Below, one piece after another: positions 54,633 to 63,198 of a stretch of DNA of 64,000 nt (the first letter of the stretch is position 1; every line of letters starts with the position of its first letter). Source of the DNA: Microcaldota archaeon (lineage in GTDB: Archaea; Micrarchaeota; Micrarchaeia; Anstonellales; JAHKLY01); assembly GCA_020854825.1 (NCBI GenBank), contig JAHKLY010000002.1, forward strand, positions 157,487 to 221,486, read 5' to 3'. The notes below the pieces were generated by a model. The model worked only from the letters and a program-made list of their open reading frames with translations, was not told where the DNA came from and ran no database searches. Position numbers and translations under genes: made by a program.

Positions 54633-55378
54633 CCCCCAAAATATAATTTTACTGCATACATAAATCCTATTCCTATTACAAACATTATAAATGCAAGAAC
54701 TGATCTTTTAACATCTTTTTGTTTATGTAATTCAGGTATTAAATCTGATGATGCAATATAAATGAAACCTCCTGCTGCGAATGGAAGTAAAAATGAGGTA
54801 AACTGAGGCACTGAAGAATATGCAAGTGCACCAATTACTGTTCCTAATACTGCTGTTAAACCGGATGCAAAATTAAATAATAATGCTTTTTTCTTTTTCC
54901 AACCCCCATATAATAAAACTGCAAAATCTCCTATTTCTTGAGGAATTTCATGAGCTATTATAGCTATTGTAGTCGTAATTCCAAAAGGAATACTCACTAT
55001 AAATCCTGTTACTATTATTAAACCATCAATAAAATTATGAACTCCATCACCTATTAAATTCATATATGTAAATGAATGTATTTCACATTTTTGATGTTCA
55101 TGACAGTGATGCCAAAATAAGAACTTTTCAAGTAAAAAGAATATTGAAAAACCAAATAATACACATATAAATGGATCACAACTACTAGATGATTCAAGTG
55201 CTTCAGGTAATAAATGTAAAAATGCACCTCCCATTAAGGCACCTGCTGAAAAAGCAACTAACAAAATTAGTATTTTTTTAAGATGTTTTTCTTTTAATCC
55301 TAATGTAAATACTCCTATAAATGAGATTAAAGAAACAATAAAAGTTGCAATAACTGAATATAATAAAATATCATCCAT
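54629..55378 (-). CDS. ZIP-family metal (zinc) transporter
   Basis: A 249-residue membrane protein with eight spans. I start at ATG 55378 (MDDILLYSVIATF), preceded by AGGTGT. The cytosolic loop between spans 3 and 4 is His/Cys-rich (FWHHCHEHQKCEIHS near 96). Span 4 has GDGVHNFIDGLI and span 5 IAHEIPQEIGDFAVLL, the binuclear metal site of ZIP proteins. It imports zinc or another divalent metal. A minus-strand TATA-like element lies at about 55420-55431. Confidence 0.92.
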   Translation of the reverse strand: MDDILLYSVIATFIVSLISFIGVFTLGLKEKHLKKILILLVAFSAGALMGGAFLHLLPEALESSSSCDPFICVLFGFSIFFLLEKFLFWHHCHEHQKCEIHSFTYMNLIGDGVHNFIDGLIIVTGFIVSIPFGITTTIAIIAHEIPQEIGDFAVLLYGGWKKKKALLFNFASGLTAVLGTVIGALAYSSVPQFTSFLLPFAAGGFIYIASSDLIPELHKQKDVKRSVLAFIMFVIGIGFMYAVKLYFGG

Positions 55379-55465
55379 ATTAACACCTATTTTTAAATAT
55401 AAAAATTTTAAACAAATCATATTTATAAACCATAGCTTTATAAACGAAAAGCACTTATAATATAA

Positions 55466-55531
55466 ATAGGCAATGAAGTCACCGTCCCAGTATGAGATTA
55501 ACGATGATTACCGGAGTAGCTACTGAGCCCA
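55466..55531 (+). ncRNA. C/D-box guide sRNA
   Basis: Terminal stem GGC (55469-55471)/GCC (55527-55529) brackets box C ATGAAGT (55473-55479), exactly 12 nt, D' ATGA (55492-55495), C' ATGATTA (55504-55510), exactly 12 nt, and D CTGA (55523-55526). The D' guide CACCGTCCCAGT pairs, with one G-U, to ACUGGGGCGGUG/A of the 23S P-loop, placing the methyl on the second G, the position I recall as Gm2251 in E. coli. The D guide CCGGAGTAGCTA has no target I know. A TATA box GCTTTATAAACG lies about 30 bp upstream. Boxes C and C' are degenerate, so the call needs expression data. Confidence 0.7.
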
Positions 55532-55638
55532 TTATTATATTTATACTTCTTCTAAAAACATATGTGTATAAATCTTTTGTAATATTATATATTAAAACTT
55601 TGAATACTAAAATTTATTTAAAAAATGAAGGTGTTAAT

Positions 55639-56859
55639 ATGAGTGTTTTTGAAAATAATATAAAAAGACTAGAAAATTTAAAAGAAATTATTAATATTAC
55701 TGATGAACAGATGCAAATTTTATTGAAGCCTAAAAGAGAACTTAAAGGTAATATAAAAATAAATGGAAAAGAATACGAAGCATATAGAATAATATTTAAT
55801 GATGCATTAGGACCTGGAAAAGGAGGAATAAGATTCCATCCAAAAGTAAATGAAGATGAAGTAAAATCTCTAGCCTTTTGGATGGCTTTAAAAAACTCAT
55901 TAGTTGGATTGCCTTATGGAGGAGCCAAAGGAGGAGTAAGTATTGATCCTAAACAATTAACAAAAAAAGAATTAGAAGATGTTAGCAGACAATATATGCA
56001 ATTATTTTATGAAAACTTTGGACAAAATAAAGATATCCCTGCACCAGATGTAAATACTAATTCCCAAGTAATGGCTTGGATGCTTGATGAATATGAAAAA
56101 ATTAAGAAAAAACATGAATTTTCAATGATAACTGGAAAACCAATTGAGTTAGGAGGGTGCGAATTAAGAGCAGGAGCAACAGGACAAGGAGGAGCAATTG
56201 TTTTAGATAATATAATAAAAAAAATTGGAAAAAATCCACATGAAACTACTGTTGCTATCCAAGGCTTTGGAAATGTTGGTTCATATTTAGCTAAATTTTT
56301 GTATGACAAAGGATACAAAATAATAGCCATCAGTGATATTACTGGAATGGTTTATGAAAATAATGGATTAAATATACATGAAATATTGGAAAATTTAAAA
56401 GATAAAACTTATTTAAATGAATTAGATCTTGAAATAAAAGATAATAACGAATTATTATATTTGCCTGTTGATGTTTTAGCACCTTCTGCATTAGAAAATC
56501 AAATAACAAAGGAAAACGCAGATAAAGTTAAAGCAAAAATAATTTTAGAAATGGCAAATGGTCCTACAACCTCTGAAGCAGATGAGATATTAAATAAAAA
56601 TAATATTTTAGTTATACCTGATATTTTAGTTAATTCAGGAGGAGTTATTGTAAGTTATTTTGAATGGGTTCAAAATAAATTAGGGAATTTCTTTGAGATG
56701 GAAGATCTAGAAATAAAATTAGAAAAAATATTAAACAAAGCCACAGATAATGTTTTTAATCATAAATTAAAAGAAAAACATGATTTAAGAACAGTAGCTT
56801 ATGCGCTTTCTATAAACAGAATTTTAGACGCAGAAAAACTAAGAGGAAATTGTGAATAA
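55639..56859 (+). CDS. gdhA: Glutamate dehydrogenase (Glu/Leu/Phe/Val dehydrogenase family)
   Basis: Interconverts glutamate and 2-oxoglutarate with NAD(P). I start at ATG 55639 (MSVFENNIKRL), preceded by AAGGTGT; the longer frame runs through the C/D sRNA. The 406-residue protein has the substrate motif LPYGGAKGGVSIDPK with the catalytic Lys near residue 103, the PAPDVNTNSQVMAW region near 138, the Rossmann GFGNVGSYLA near 214 and the late AGGVIVSYFEW-type segment (NSGGVIVSYFEWVQN). Family-typical length. The region 55379-55465 upstream holds divergent TATA elements for ZIP and the sRNA. Confidence 0.94.
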   Translation: MSVFENNIKRLENLKEIINITDEQMQILLKPKRELKGNIKINGKEYEAYRIIFNDALGPGKGGIRFHPKVNEDEVKSLAFWMALKNSLVGLPYGGAKGGVSIDPKQLTKKELEDVSRQYMQLFYENFGQNKDIPAPDVNTNSQVMAWMLDEYEKIKKKHEFSMITGKPIELGGCELRAGATGQGGAIVLDNIIKKIGKNPHETTVAIQGFGNVGSYLAKFLYDKGYKIIAISDITGMVYENNGLNIHEILENLKDKTYLNELDLEIKDNNELLYLPVDVLAPSALENQITKENADKVKAKIILEMANGPTTSEADEILNKNNILVIPDILVNSGGVIVSYFEWVQNKLGNFFEMEDLEIKLEKILNKATDNVFNHKLKEKHDLRTVAYALSINRILDAEKLRGNCE

Positions 56860-56922
56860 TTTACAAGACATAAATAAACTAAGAATTCTTTAATACTTTC
56901 TTTTTTATTTCTTTTTTGAAAT

Positions 56923-58626
56923 CTATTTCAATTGTTTTTTTAGATCTTTTACTGTCTTTGCAGTTGTTATCATATCCTTATCTTGCGCCCAGCCTCTTCT
57001 TGCAGTTCCAATTCCTAATTCAATAAATCTTAAATGATCAATTGAATGCGCATCAGTCCCAATTGAAAGTTTAACTCCTTGTTGTATTGCGCGTCTTACA
57101 TTATCTGCATTTAAATCTAATCTATTTGCATAACAGTCTATTTCTAAAATAGTATCTGTTTGTTTTGCTTTTTCAAATATCTTATCTAAATCTACTTCAT
57201 ATCCATTTCTTTTTCCTATAACTCTCCCTGTTGGATGCGCTATTATATCAACGTGTTCATTCTCCATTGCTTTCATAATTCTTTCTGTCATTTTTTCTTT
57301 TGGCATTTTAAAATTAGAATGAACTGCACCTAAAACTATATCTAACTCTTTTAATATTTTATTTGGAACATCAACTGATCCATCTTTTTTAATATTTGCT
57401 TCGACTCCTTTAAGCACAGTAATTCCATTTAATTTTTTATTTACATTATCAATTTCTTTAGCTTGTTTCTTAAAATCAGATTCTTTTAATCCTTGAGCAA
57501 TTGTTAAATCTGCTAAAGAATGGTCAGTTATCAAAATATATTCATGCCCTAATTTCTTTGCCGCTTTAGCCATTTCTTCTATTGTATATGCTCCATCACT
57601 CCATTTAGAATGCATTTGCAAATCGCCGTAAACTTTTGAAATTAAATTAGGTATTTTATTTTTTTGTGCTAATTCAACTTCTCCTTTATTTTCTCTCATC
57701 TCAGGAGGAACAAATTGAAGATTTAGTTTTGAATATATATCTTTTTCTGTTTTACTTGCTATTGATTTTTTATCCTTAAACAAACCATATTCATTTAATT
57801 TTAAATTATGTTTTAGTGCAATTCTCCTTAATGCAATATTATGTTCTTTAGATCCTGTAAAATACATCATTGCAGCCCCAAATTCTTCTGCATTAAAAAT
57901 TCTTAAATCACAATCAATTCCAATATCTAAAAATACTGTACTTTTAGTTTTTCCTTTTGATTTAATTTTTTCAACATATTTTAAAGAAGTAAATTTATCC
58001 ATTACTTGTTTTGGTTTATTTGAAACTACTAAAATATCTATATCCCCTATTGTTTCTTTCATTCTTCTTAATGAACCTACTACTTCTATTTGAGTAATTG
58101 TTTTATCTTTTTTTAATTCTTGTTTTATTTCATTTGCTATTGGTAATACATAACCTAATAATTGCCTTCCTTTTATTTTTGAAAGCATTTGAATCCCACT
58201 TAAAATTTCTTCTTCTGATTTTTCTCCAAACCCCTCTAATTTTCTTATTTTTTTAGATTTAACTGCTTTTTCGAGATCTTTTAAATTTTTTATATTTAAT
58301 TCTTCATAAAGATGTTTTATTTTTTTAGGACCTAAAGAAGGTATTTTTCTTAAATTATAATATTCAATCGGGATTTCTTTTTTTAATTTAGTATGTGTTC
58401 CTATTTTCTCAGTTTCTATATACTCTATTATTTTTTCTTTTATTGATTTTCCAACTCCTGAAATACTCTCTAATCTATCTTTTTTATATAATACTTCTAT
58501 ATCTTCAGATAAGGATTCAATTGCTTGTGCTGCATTTCTATATGCTCTAGGACTCCATGCAATTCCTTTAAGATCTAATAAATCCGCTATTTCATAAAAA
58601 ATTCTCGCTATTTCTCTGTTTTTCAT
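56923..58626 (-). CDS. polX: DNA polymerase X family with PHP domain
   Basis: A 567-residue repair polymerase. N-terminal helix-hairpin-helix domain (SISGVGKSIKEKI, IPSLGPKKIKHLYEELNI, LEGFGEKSEEEIL), family X palm with the metal aspartates in GSLRRMKETIGDIDILV near residue 184 and CDLRIF near 238, then a C-terminal PHP phosphoesterase domain: DLQMHSKWSDG near 337, ITDHSLAD, GVEANI, GAVHSNF, IAHPTGR and SIGTDAHSIDH. Base-excision repair gap filling with 3'-5' exonuclease or phosphatase activity is the family role. Single gene, convergent with gdhA. Confidence 0.94.
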   Translation of the reverse strand: MKNREIARIFYEIADLLDLKGIAWSPRAYRNAAQAIESLSEDIEVLYKKDRLESISGVGKSIKEKIIEYIETEKIGTHTKLKKEIPIEYYNLRKIPSLGPKKIKHLYEELNIKNLKDLEKAVKSKKIRKLEGFGEKSEEEILSGIQMLSKIKGRQLLGYVLPIANEIKQELKKDKTITQIEVVGSLRRMKETIGDIDILVVSNKPKQVMDKFTSLKYVEKIKSKGKTKSTVFLDIGIDCDLRIFNAEEFGAAMMYFTGSKEHNIALRRIALKHNLKLNEYGLFKDKKSIASKTEKDIYSKLNLQFVPPEMRENKGEVELAQKNKIPNLISKVYGDLQMHSKWSDGAYTIEEMAKAAKKLGHEYILITDHSLADLTIAQGLKESDFKKQAKEIDNVNKKLNGITVLKGVEANIKKDGSVDVPNKILKELDIVLGAVHSNFKMPKEKMTERIMKAMENEHVDIIAHPTGRVIGKRNGYEVDLDKIFEKAKQTDTILEIDCYANRLDLNADNVRRAIQQGVKLSIGTDAHSIDHLRFIELGIGTARRGWAQDKDMITTAKTVKDLKKQLK

Positions 58627-58679
58627 AGTATTCTAAAACATGCAAGGTTTAAAAAAATAAGTAAAAAAAGAAGATGGAA

Positions 58680-60770
58680 TTACTCTTCTGGATTTTCTTC
58701 TGTTTCAGTTTTTTGTGTTTCATTTTCTTCAGTTTTATTAGCTGATTCTGTTATTTCTTCACTTTGTTCTATTAATTTAAGTTTTACTTGTCTATCTGTT
58801 ATATTACAGGAATATATACTTTTGTCTGATAAAGAACCTAATATCTCTTGAATAGTTATTGTATATTTTCCTGCTGAAAATGCTTCACCTTCTTCTACAG
58901 TTTTTGTTGTTTCACTTCCTTCAGTCCCAAAAACTAATTCTGCTTCTTTATTTTTAATAACACACTTACCATCTGATTCTGTAGTTTCAAAATTTAGATT
59001 TTCAATAGTCAATTTTAAATCTCCGAAATTTTCTGTATCTTTTTCCCCTAATACTATATCTTCAGACATTGGCTCTAAAATTCTGAATTCCGCTCTTTTA
59101 TTTGAAACCTTGCAAGATTTGCCACTTAACTCTACATCTCCCAATACATCCTCTAACTTAACTCCAATATCTCCAATAGATATAGAATTACCAACAAGTA
59201 CATTGGACTTTGATTTTCCATAACTTAAGATAACATCTCCTTTTATAGGAATACATGCAGATTCAACTTTTACAGTCAAAGTAACTTTTTCATCAGTAAC
59301 AATACATTTATCAGTAACTTCATTGTAATCAACAGAAATATCAAATTCATCAACTGAAACTAATATATTATTTTTTGCTCCAGTTGTTGCATTATTTCCA
59401 GAATCTAATTTTAAAGTGTGTGTTTTTGTCCCCTCAATTACTTTCAACTGAACTTTATGGTTTGAAGAAGTACATTCATTAGAAGGTAAAACTAATGTTA
59501 ATTTAACTTTTTCATTACTTATATTACAAGTACCATTAATTGAACTGTCCATATCTTCTGTTATTGCATTTACTTTTACTCTTTCACCAGTTATAAATAC
59601 TTTTTCATCACCATAACCCAAAGTGAATATTTCTGTGCTTAAATCAGGAAATAATAATTCTAAGTCTACTTCTCTATTAGTTAAAGTACATTCAGTATTA
59701 TAAGTTGTTATTCTTAAAGTTACTTCTTTATCAGAAACTACACATTCGTCTTCAATACATTCAATATTTGAATTTACCTCTGTTACTTGTACTCTTATTC
59801 TATTACTTACAAATTCTGAATCTCCTTCATTTAAAATAAAGGTTTTTGCAGTTCTTGAACCTTCTGGTTTAACTTTTAGCGTAACTTTCTCAGATACAAT
59901 CTCACAATCTTCAGTACAATTTTCAGTTTCTATTTCTATTTTATATATCTGAATATTTGTTCTTTCATCCAAAGTTACTTGATTACTTTCTCCATAAGTT
60001 GCAATTAATACATCTGTATCTGGTGAACCTACAACTTGATTTATATCTCTAATTTTAAGTGTATAATCACTAGGTAAAGACGCTTGTGAATTTTCTGATT
60101 TTGTAATTGCTGTTTCTGCCATATCTCCTATGGAGGTACCTTCAGTTATAGATACAACTTCAATTGTGATATCATTCCCTACTTCTTTTGATGTTCCTTC
60201 TTCATATGTATATGTATTAGAAAAAGAATTGATGTATTCTGCAGTCATAGAAATAGATTCAACTAAAATTTCAGTACCTGAAGAAATTTCAAACTTTTCT
60301 GTAACCGGTACTACTTCTCCCCTAGATGCTAGCTCTGATGAAATAACATTCAATTTTATTTGTTTATCTTGTACTTCACAACCTTGTTGTTTAATATTAA
60401 ATATTTGATTAATATCTTCAATAAATAAACTACTTACGGCAGATAATTTCTCTTCATCTCCTTCAGTTAAAGTTACTGTTCTTTTTTCTTCTCCTTTTGA
60501 TAATTCTAATTTAACTTTTTCATTTGATATCACACACACTCCGTTTTCATATTTACTCCCTTCTGTTATGCTTTTTACTACTATATTCCAACCATCTAAA
60601 GTTATATTTTCACCATTTCTTAAATTAATCGACTCATCAATTGAAACACAAGTACAGTCTTCTAATTGTTTAAAACCTTCTGGACATTCTGTTTCACACT
60701 CCGATGTTTCAATACACCCGAAAAATATTAATGCCATTAATAATATTCCCAACACCATATACTGTTTCAT
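58680..60770 (-). CDS. Repetitive surface lipoprotein with one-Cys repeats
   Basis: A 696-residue secreted lipoprotein. The signal ends in LMALIFFGC at residue 19, followed by a Cys-rich start (CETECPEGFKQLEDCTC). At least eight degenerate units follow of the form C-x-(I/V)-(S/T)-(N/D)-x-(K/R)-V-x-L-x-(L/V) then a TLxEGD-type turn, for example CVISNEKVKLEL, CEIVSEKVTLKV, CVVSDKEVTLRI, CNISNEKVKLTL, CIVTDEKVTLTV, CNITDRQVKLKL. Each unit looks like a small beta sandwich strand set. The C-terminus is Glu/Thr-rich. Probably a stalk or surface coat protein; family not recognised. Confidence 0.7.
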   Translation of the reverse strand: MKQYMVLGILLMALIFFGCIETSECETECPEGFKQLEDCTCVSIDESINLRNGENITLDGWNIVVKSITEGSKYENGVCVISNEKVKLELSKGEEKRTVTLTEGDEEKLSAVSSLFIEDINQIFNIKQQGCEVQDKQIKLNVISSELASRGEVVPVTEKFEISSGTEILVESISMTAEYINSFSNTYTYEEGTSKEVGNDITIEVVSITEGTSIGDMAETAITKSENSQASLPSDYTLKIRDINQVVGSPDTDVLIATYGESNQVTLDERTNIQIYKIEIETENCTEDCEIVSEKVTLKVKPEGSRTAKTFILNEGDSEFVSNRIRVQVTEVNSNIECIEDECVVSDKEVTLRITTYNTECTLTNREVDLELLFPDLSTEIFTLGYGDEKVFITGERVKVNAITEDMDSSINGTCNISNEKVKLTLVLPSNECTSSNHKVQLKVIEGTKTHTLKLDSGNNATTGAKNNILVSVDEFDISVDYNEVTDKCIVTDEKVTLTVKVESACIPIKGDVILSYGKSKSNVLVGNSISIGDIGVKLEDVLGDVELSGKSCKVSNKRAEFRILEPMSEDIVLGEKDTENFGDLKLTIENLNFETTESDGKCVIKNKEAELVFGTEGSETTKTVEEGEAFSAGKYTITIQEILGSLSDKSIYSCNITDRQVKLKLIEQSEEITESANKTEENETQKTETEENPEE

Positions 60771-60818
60771 ATAAAATCACCACTTTAAATAATTATAATA
60801 AACTATTTAAATATGATG

Positions 60819-61694
60819 TTATTCTTTTTTAATATAACAAAGAATTAGGATTACTATTAAAACATATAAATTAAGTAAATTAATTCTATAAAATGTATGT
60901 AAGTGTTGATTTATTATTATAAAAATAATATAAAAAATTAACCCATAAAAATATTTTTTTGGCATTAATTTAAATAATAGGTCTACTTTATCTAAATAAG
61001 ACGTTTTGTAAACTTCACCAAATCTTAACTCAATCTTTTTTAATCCTCCAAAATCTTCTGAAAATATAGTTTTTTCCAATTTATTTAAAAACTCTAAAAT
61101 TTCGGTTTTATTTTCTAAAGTTATTGTTTTTAATTTAAGAATTTCATCTAATGAAAAAAGTAGTGAATTTATTTCTTCCATTAATGAAGGATTGAGATCC
61201 TGCATATTTGCATCTATTAATGAATTTTTAATTTTGAAAAATTCTAATTTTAAGTCTTTTACTGACTTTTTAACTTCATCTAAATATACTCCTTTATTCA
61301 AAGGCTCTTCTAGTGTTCTTTCTGTTTTAACAATTAAATATTTTAGATAATCGCTATATGTAAATCCGTAATTCTTTTTGAAATAAGATAAAAATAATTT
61401 TAATGAAGGTCTAATTATTTGTATATTTAAAAATGATAATAATTTTTCTAATAAAAAAACTATAATCAAAAGAAAAAGAGTAATTAAAAATAATGCAAGA
61501 AATGAGGCCAGTATTGAAAAAATAAAAAATATAGAAATATTAACAGGATCTAAAAAATTTGAATAAAAAGTTATTAAATAATAGAAAATAGATAAAAAAG
61601 ATAAGAGATACACAACCCCATGCCACCATCTTCTAAATGAGACAGCATCTGAAATATCTTCATATACTATACTACCATTTGTTTTAGATTTCAT
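60819..61694 (-). CDS. Hypothetical membrane protein (291 aa)
   Basis: A 291-residue protein with two N-terminal spans (about residues 26-45 and 53-85), a helical/coiled-coil middle (about 90-235) and two C-terminal spans (about 248-265 and 272-288). No family recognised. It is 48 bp upstream of the repetitive lipoprotein gene on the same strand and may be cotranscribed. A TTTATAAAG TATA-like element lies at about 61732-61741 (minus strand). Confidence 0.65.
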   Translation of the reverse strand: MKSKTNGSIVYEDISDAVSFRRWWHGVVYLLSFLSIFYYLITFYSNFLDPVNISIFFIFSILASFLALFLITLFLLIIVFLLEKLLSFLNIQIIRPSLKLFLSYFKKNYGFTYSDYLKYLIVKTERTLEEPLNKGVYLDEVKKSVKDLKLEFFKIKNSLIDANMQDLNPSLMEEINSLLFSLDEILKLKTITLENKTEILEFLNKLEKTIFSEDFGGLKKIELRFGEVYKTSYLDKVDLLFKLMPKKYFYGLIFYIIFIIINQHLHTFYRINLLNLYVLIVILILCYIKKE

Positions 61695-61805
61695 CTATCA
61701 CACCACACTAGTATATATTAGAGTATTTTATTTTATAAAGGTTTTCTTTTATGGAAAATTACGATTTTTAGAAAAAATAATTAAAAACTAAGTAAATAAA
61801 TAGCC

Positions 61806-61890
61806 TGCCTCAGACTCTGTCAGCCTTCACATTGCAACATCATAATAAATCATAATGCGCTAGACGGTTGTTCATGTCATCATCGGCTTA
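61806..61890 (-). ncRNA. Structured small RNA, possible C/D-box sRNA
   Basis: This GC-rich island stands out in a 290-bp intergenic stretch. On the minus strand, box C ATGATGA (61883-61877) is followed after 12 nt by TCTA (weak D'). A C'-like ATGATGT is at 61843-61837, and after 13 nt comes box D CTGA (61823-61820). A second CTGA followed by GGC at about 61812-61806 could close a GCC/GGC stem. Upstream AATCATAAT can also pair with internal ATTATGATT, so other folds exist. A TATA-like GTTTATAAAGG (minus strand, about 61955-61965) could drive a longer transcript. Confidence 0.45.
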
Positions 61891-61985
61891 TACCAATAAT
61901 TATGATTGCTTGCGCGTTCATATATTATCGGCATTTATTTAATAAATTTTTTCCTTTATAAACCTTTGTCCTTTATTAAATTAAT

Positions 61986-62885
61986 TTATTCTAATTTTAT
62001 TTTTCTTAAAATGTCTTTTGTTTTTTCAATTAATGTTTCGGCTCTTTCTTTTCCTTTTATTGCAAAAACTCCAACCCGTTTATGGCCCCCTCCACCATAT
62101 TGACTTGCATATTCTCCAGCATTAAAATCAGTATTAATATCCTTCCTAAACATATTATATGAGACATTAATTTTTATTAAATCGGGTCTTTTTTTACTTT
62201 CATATATAATTATACCAAATGGAACTGTTGAATATAAAGCATGAACTAAAAACTTTGCTATTTTTGAAGCTTGTTTTCCATTTCTCATATCTAAAACAAA
62301 AAATTTATTATCTTCAATTGTAGTCCAAGTTTTTATTATATCTTTATAAAATTCTATATCTTGTAATATTTTTTCAGCATTTTCTTTAACTTCAGGTATT
62401 TCTAAAATTTCTTCAGGTGTTTTTGTAGACAGCCAGTCTATCATCTTTAATAAATATTTATCTGTTTCCCAAGGATTTTCAATAACTATACAAGAAAAAG
62501 CAATTAAGATATAAGATTTTGGATCTAATATATCTTGTATTTCATATTCTGCCGAATCAATTGTATTTGTTGCTTCAATTAACTCTTTATATTTATCTAA
62601 ATATGGATTTTCATAATAATTATAAATTACTTGAGCACAACTTTTTTCTAAAGAAAAACTTCCTTTAATATTTAAATTATTTTTATTAGTTATATGATGA
62701 TCAAACCACATACCACATTTTTTATTATATGGTAAATCAGAAATTATATCATGTTTTGAAATATAAATTTTATTTCTATATATAACATTAGGAGTTGTAA
62801 AAATAATTTTATCAATTTGTTCCATTTGTTTTAATAAAATAGCAGAAACCATTCCATCAAAATCTCGATGAGTTATTAATCTCAT
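61986..62885 (-). CDS. DHH-family phosphoesterase
   Basis: A 299-residue protein with the DHH signatures HRDFDGMVSA at residue 6, GMWFDHHITNK near 58 and the C-terminal DHHA1 glycine loop QYGGGGHKRVGVFAIKG near 262. It differs in sequence from the DHH protein at 840-1802 and is closer to stand-alone exopolyphosphatase/oligonuclease-like proteins. Substrate unknown. The gene begins 31 bp after the 3' end of tRNA-Glu on the same strand, so both may come from one transcript. Confidence 0.83.
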   Translation of the reverse strand: MRLITHRDFDGMVSAILLKQMEQIDKIIFTTPNVIYRNKIYISKHDIISDLPYNKKCGMWFDHHITNKNNLNIKGSFSLEKSCAQVIYNYYENPYLDKYKELIEATNTIDSAEYEIQDILDPKSYILIAFSCIVIENPWETDKYLLKMIDWLSTKTPEEILEIPEVKENAEKILQDIEFYKDIIKTWTTIEDNKFFVLDMRNGKQASKIAKFLVHALYSTVPFGIIIYESKKRPDLIKINVSYNMFRKDINTDFNAGEYASQYGGGGHKRVGVFAIKGKERAETLIEKTKDILRKIKLE

Positions 62886-62915
62886 AATGGTTTGTTAATT
62901 AGAAAGAAATAAAAG

Positions 62916-63174
62916 TGCTCCGGCCGGGATTGTCAGTCTACTGGCAATACTTGACATATGCCAATACATTTGAATTCCCGGACCTACAGGGTTCTTTTCT
63001 TTCCCTGGGGTTTCTTTTCTTACAAGAAAAGAAAGGCCACCCGGGTCGCCAGGAATCTCTGACCTCTTTTCTTTTTTCTTTCTTTTCCCGCAACGTACGG
63101 CTTTTCTTTCTTTTTAAAGAAAGAAAAGGGGCCGTGAGAGCCTGGTATCCTTGACCGGACTAGACGACCGGAGC
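62916..63174 (-). tRNA. tRNA-Glu(CTC) with three introns (37/38, 53/54, T-loop)
   Basis: On the minus strand GCTCCGG (from 63174) pairs with CCGGAGC ending at 62917; discriminator A at 62916, no CCA. Anticodon CTC lies in CCAGG-CTCTCA. Intron 1 (about 63055-63134, 80 nt) is at 37/38: helix CTCT/AGAG, bulges CAC and ATT, inner helix GGCC/GGTC. Intron 2 (about 62975-63039, 65 nt) is at 53/54: helix CCCG/CGGG, bulges GGT and AAT, inner helix again GGCC/GGTC. Intron 3 (about 62931-62969, 39 nt) splits the T-loop after TTCAA. Removal restores T-stem CCGGG/CCCGG, loop TTCAAAT and a 75-nt tRNA. Over 70 percent of the gene is intron. Confidence 0.92.
63101..63128 (-). repeat. Pyrimidine/purine hairpin in the tRNA-Glu anticodon intron
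   Basis: CTTTTCTTTCTTT pairs over 13 bp with AAAGAAAGAAAAG around a two-base loop. Same core as the hairpins at 11461-11487 and 37284-37314. A shorter relative, TTTCTTTTCTT-GT-AAGAAAAGAAA, lies in the 53/54 intron of the same tRNA. Confidence 0.75.
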
Positions 63175-63198
63175 AAACAAACATTAGTGAGCTTGAGA

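Noticed and set aside
55492-55638. N-terminal extension of glutamate dehydrogenase
   Set aside because: It overlaps the C/D-box sRNA, and AAGGTGT precedes the ATG at 55639.
62915-63154. Open frame of 79 codons on the plus strand
   Set aside because: It lies entirely across the antisense of the tRNA-Glu gene and its introns; its Phe/Lys runs come from the pyrimidine hairpins.
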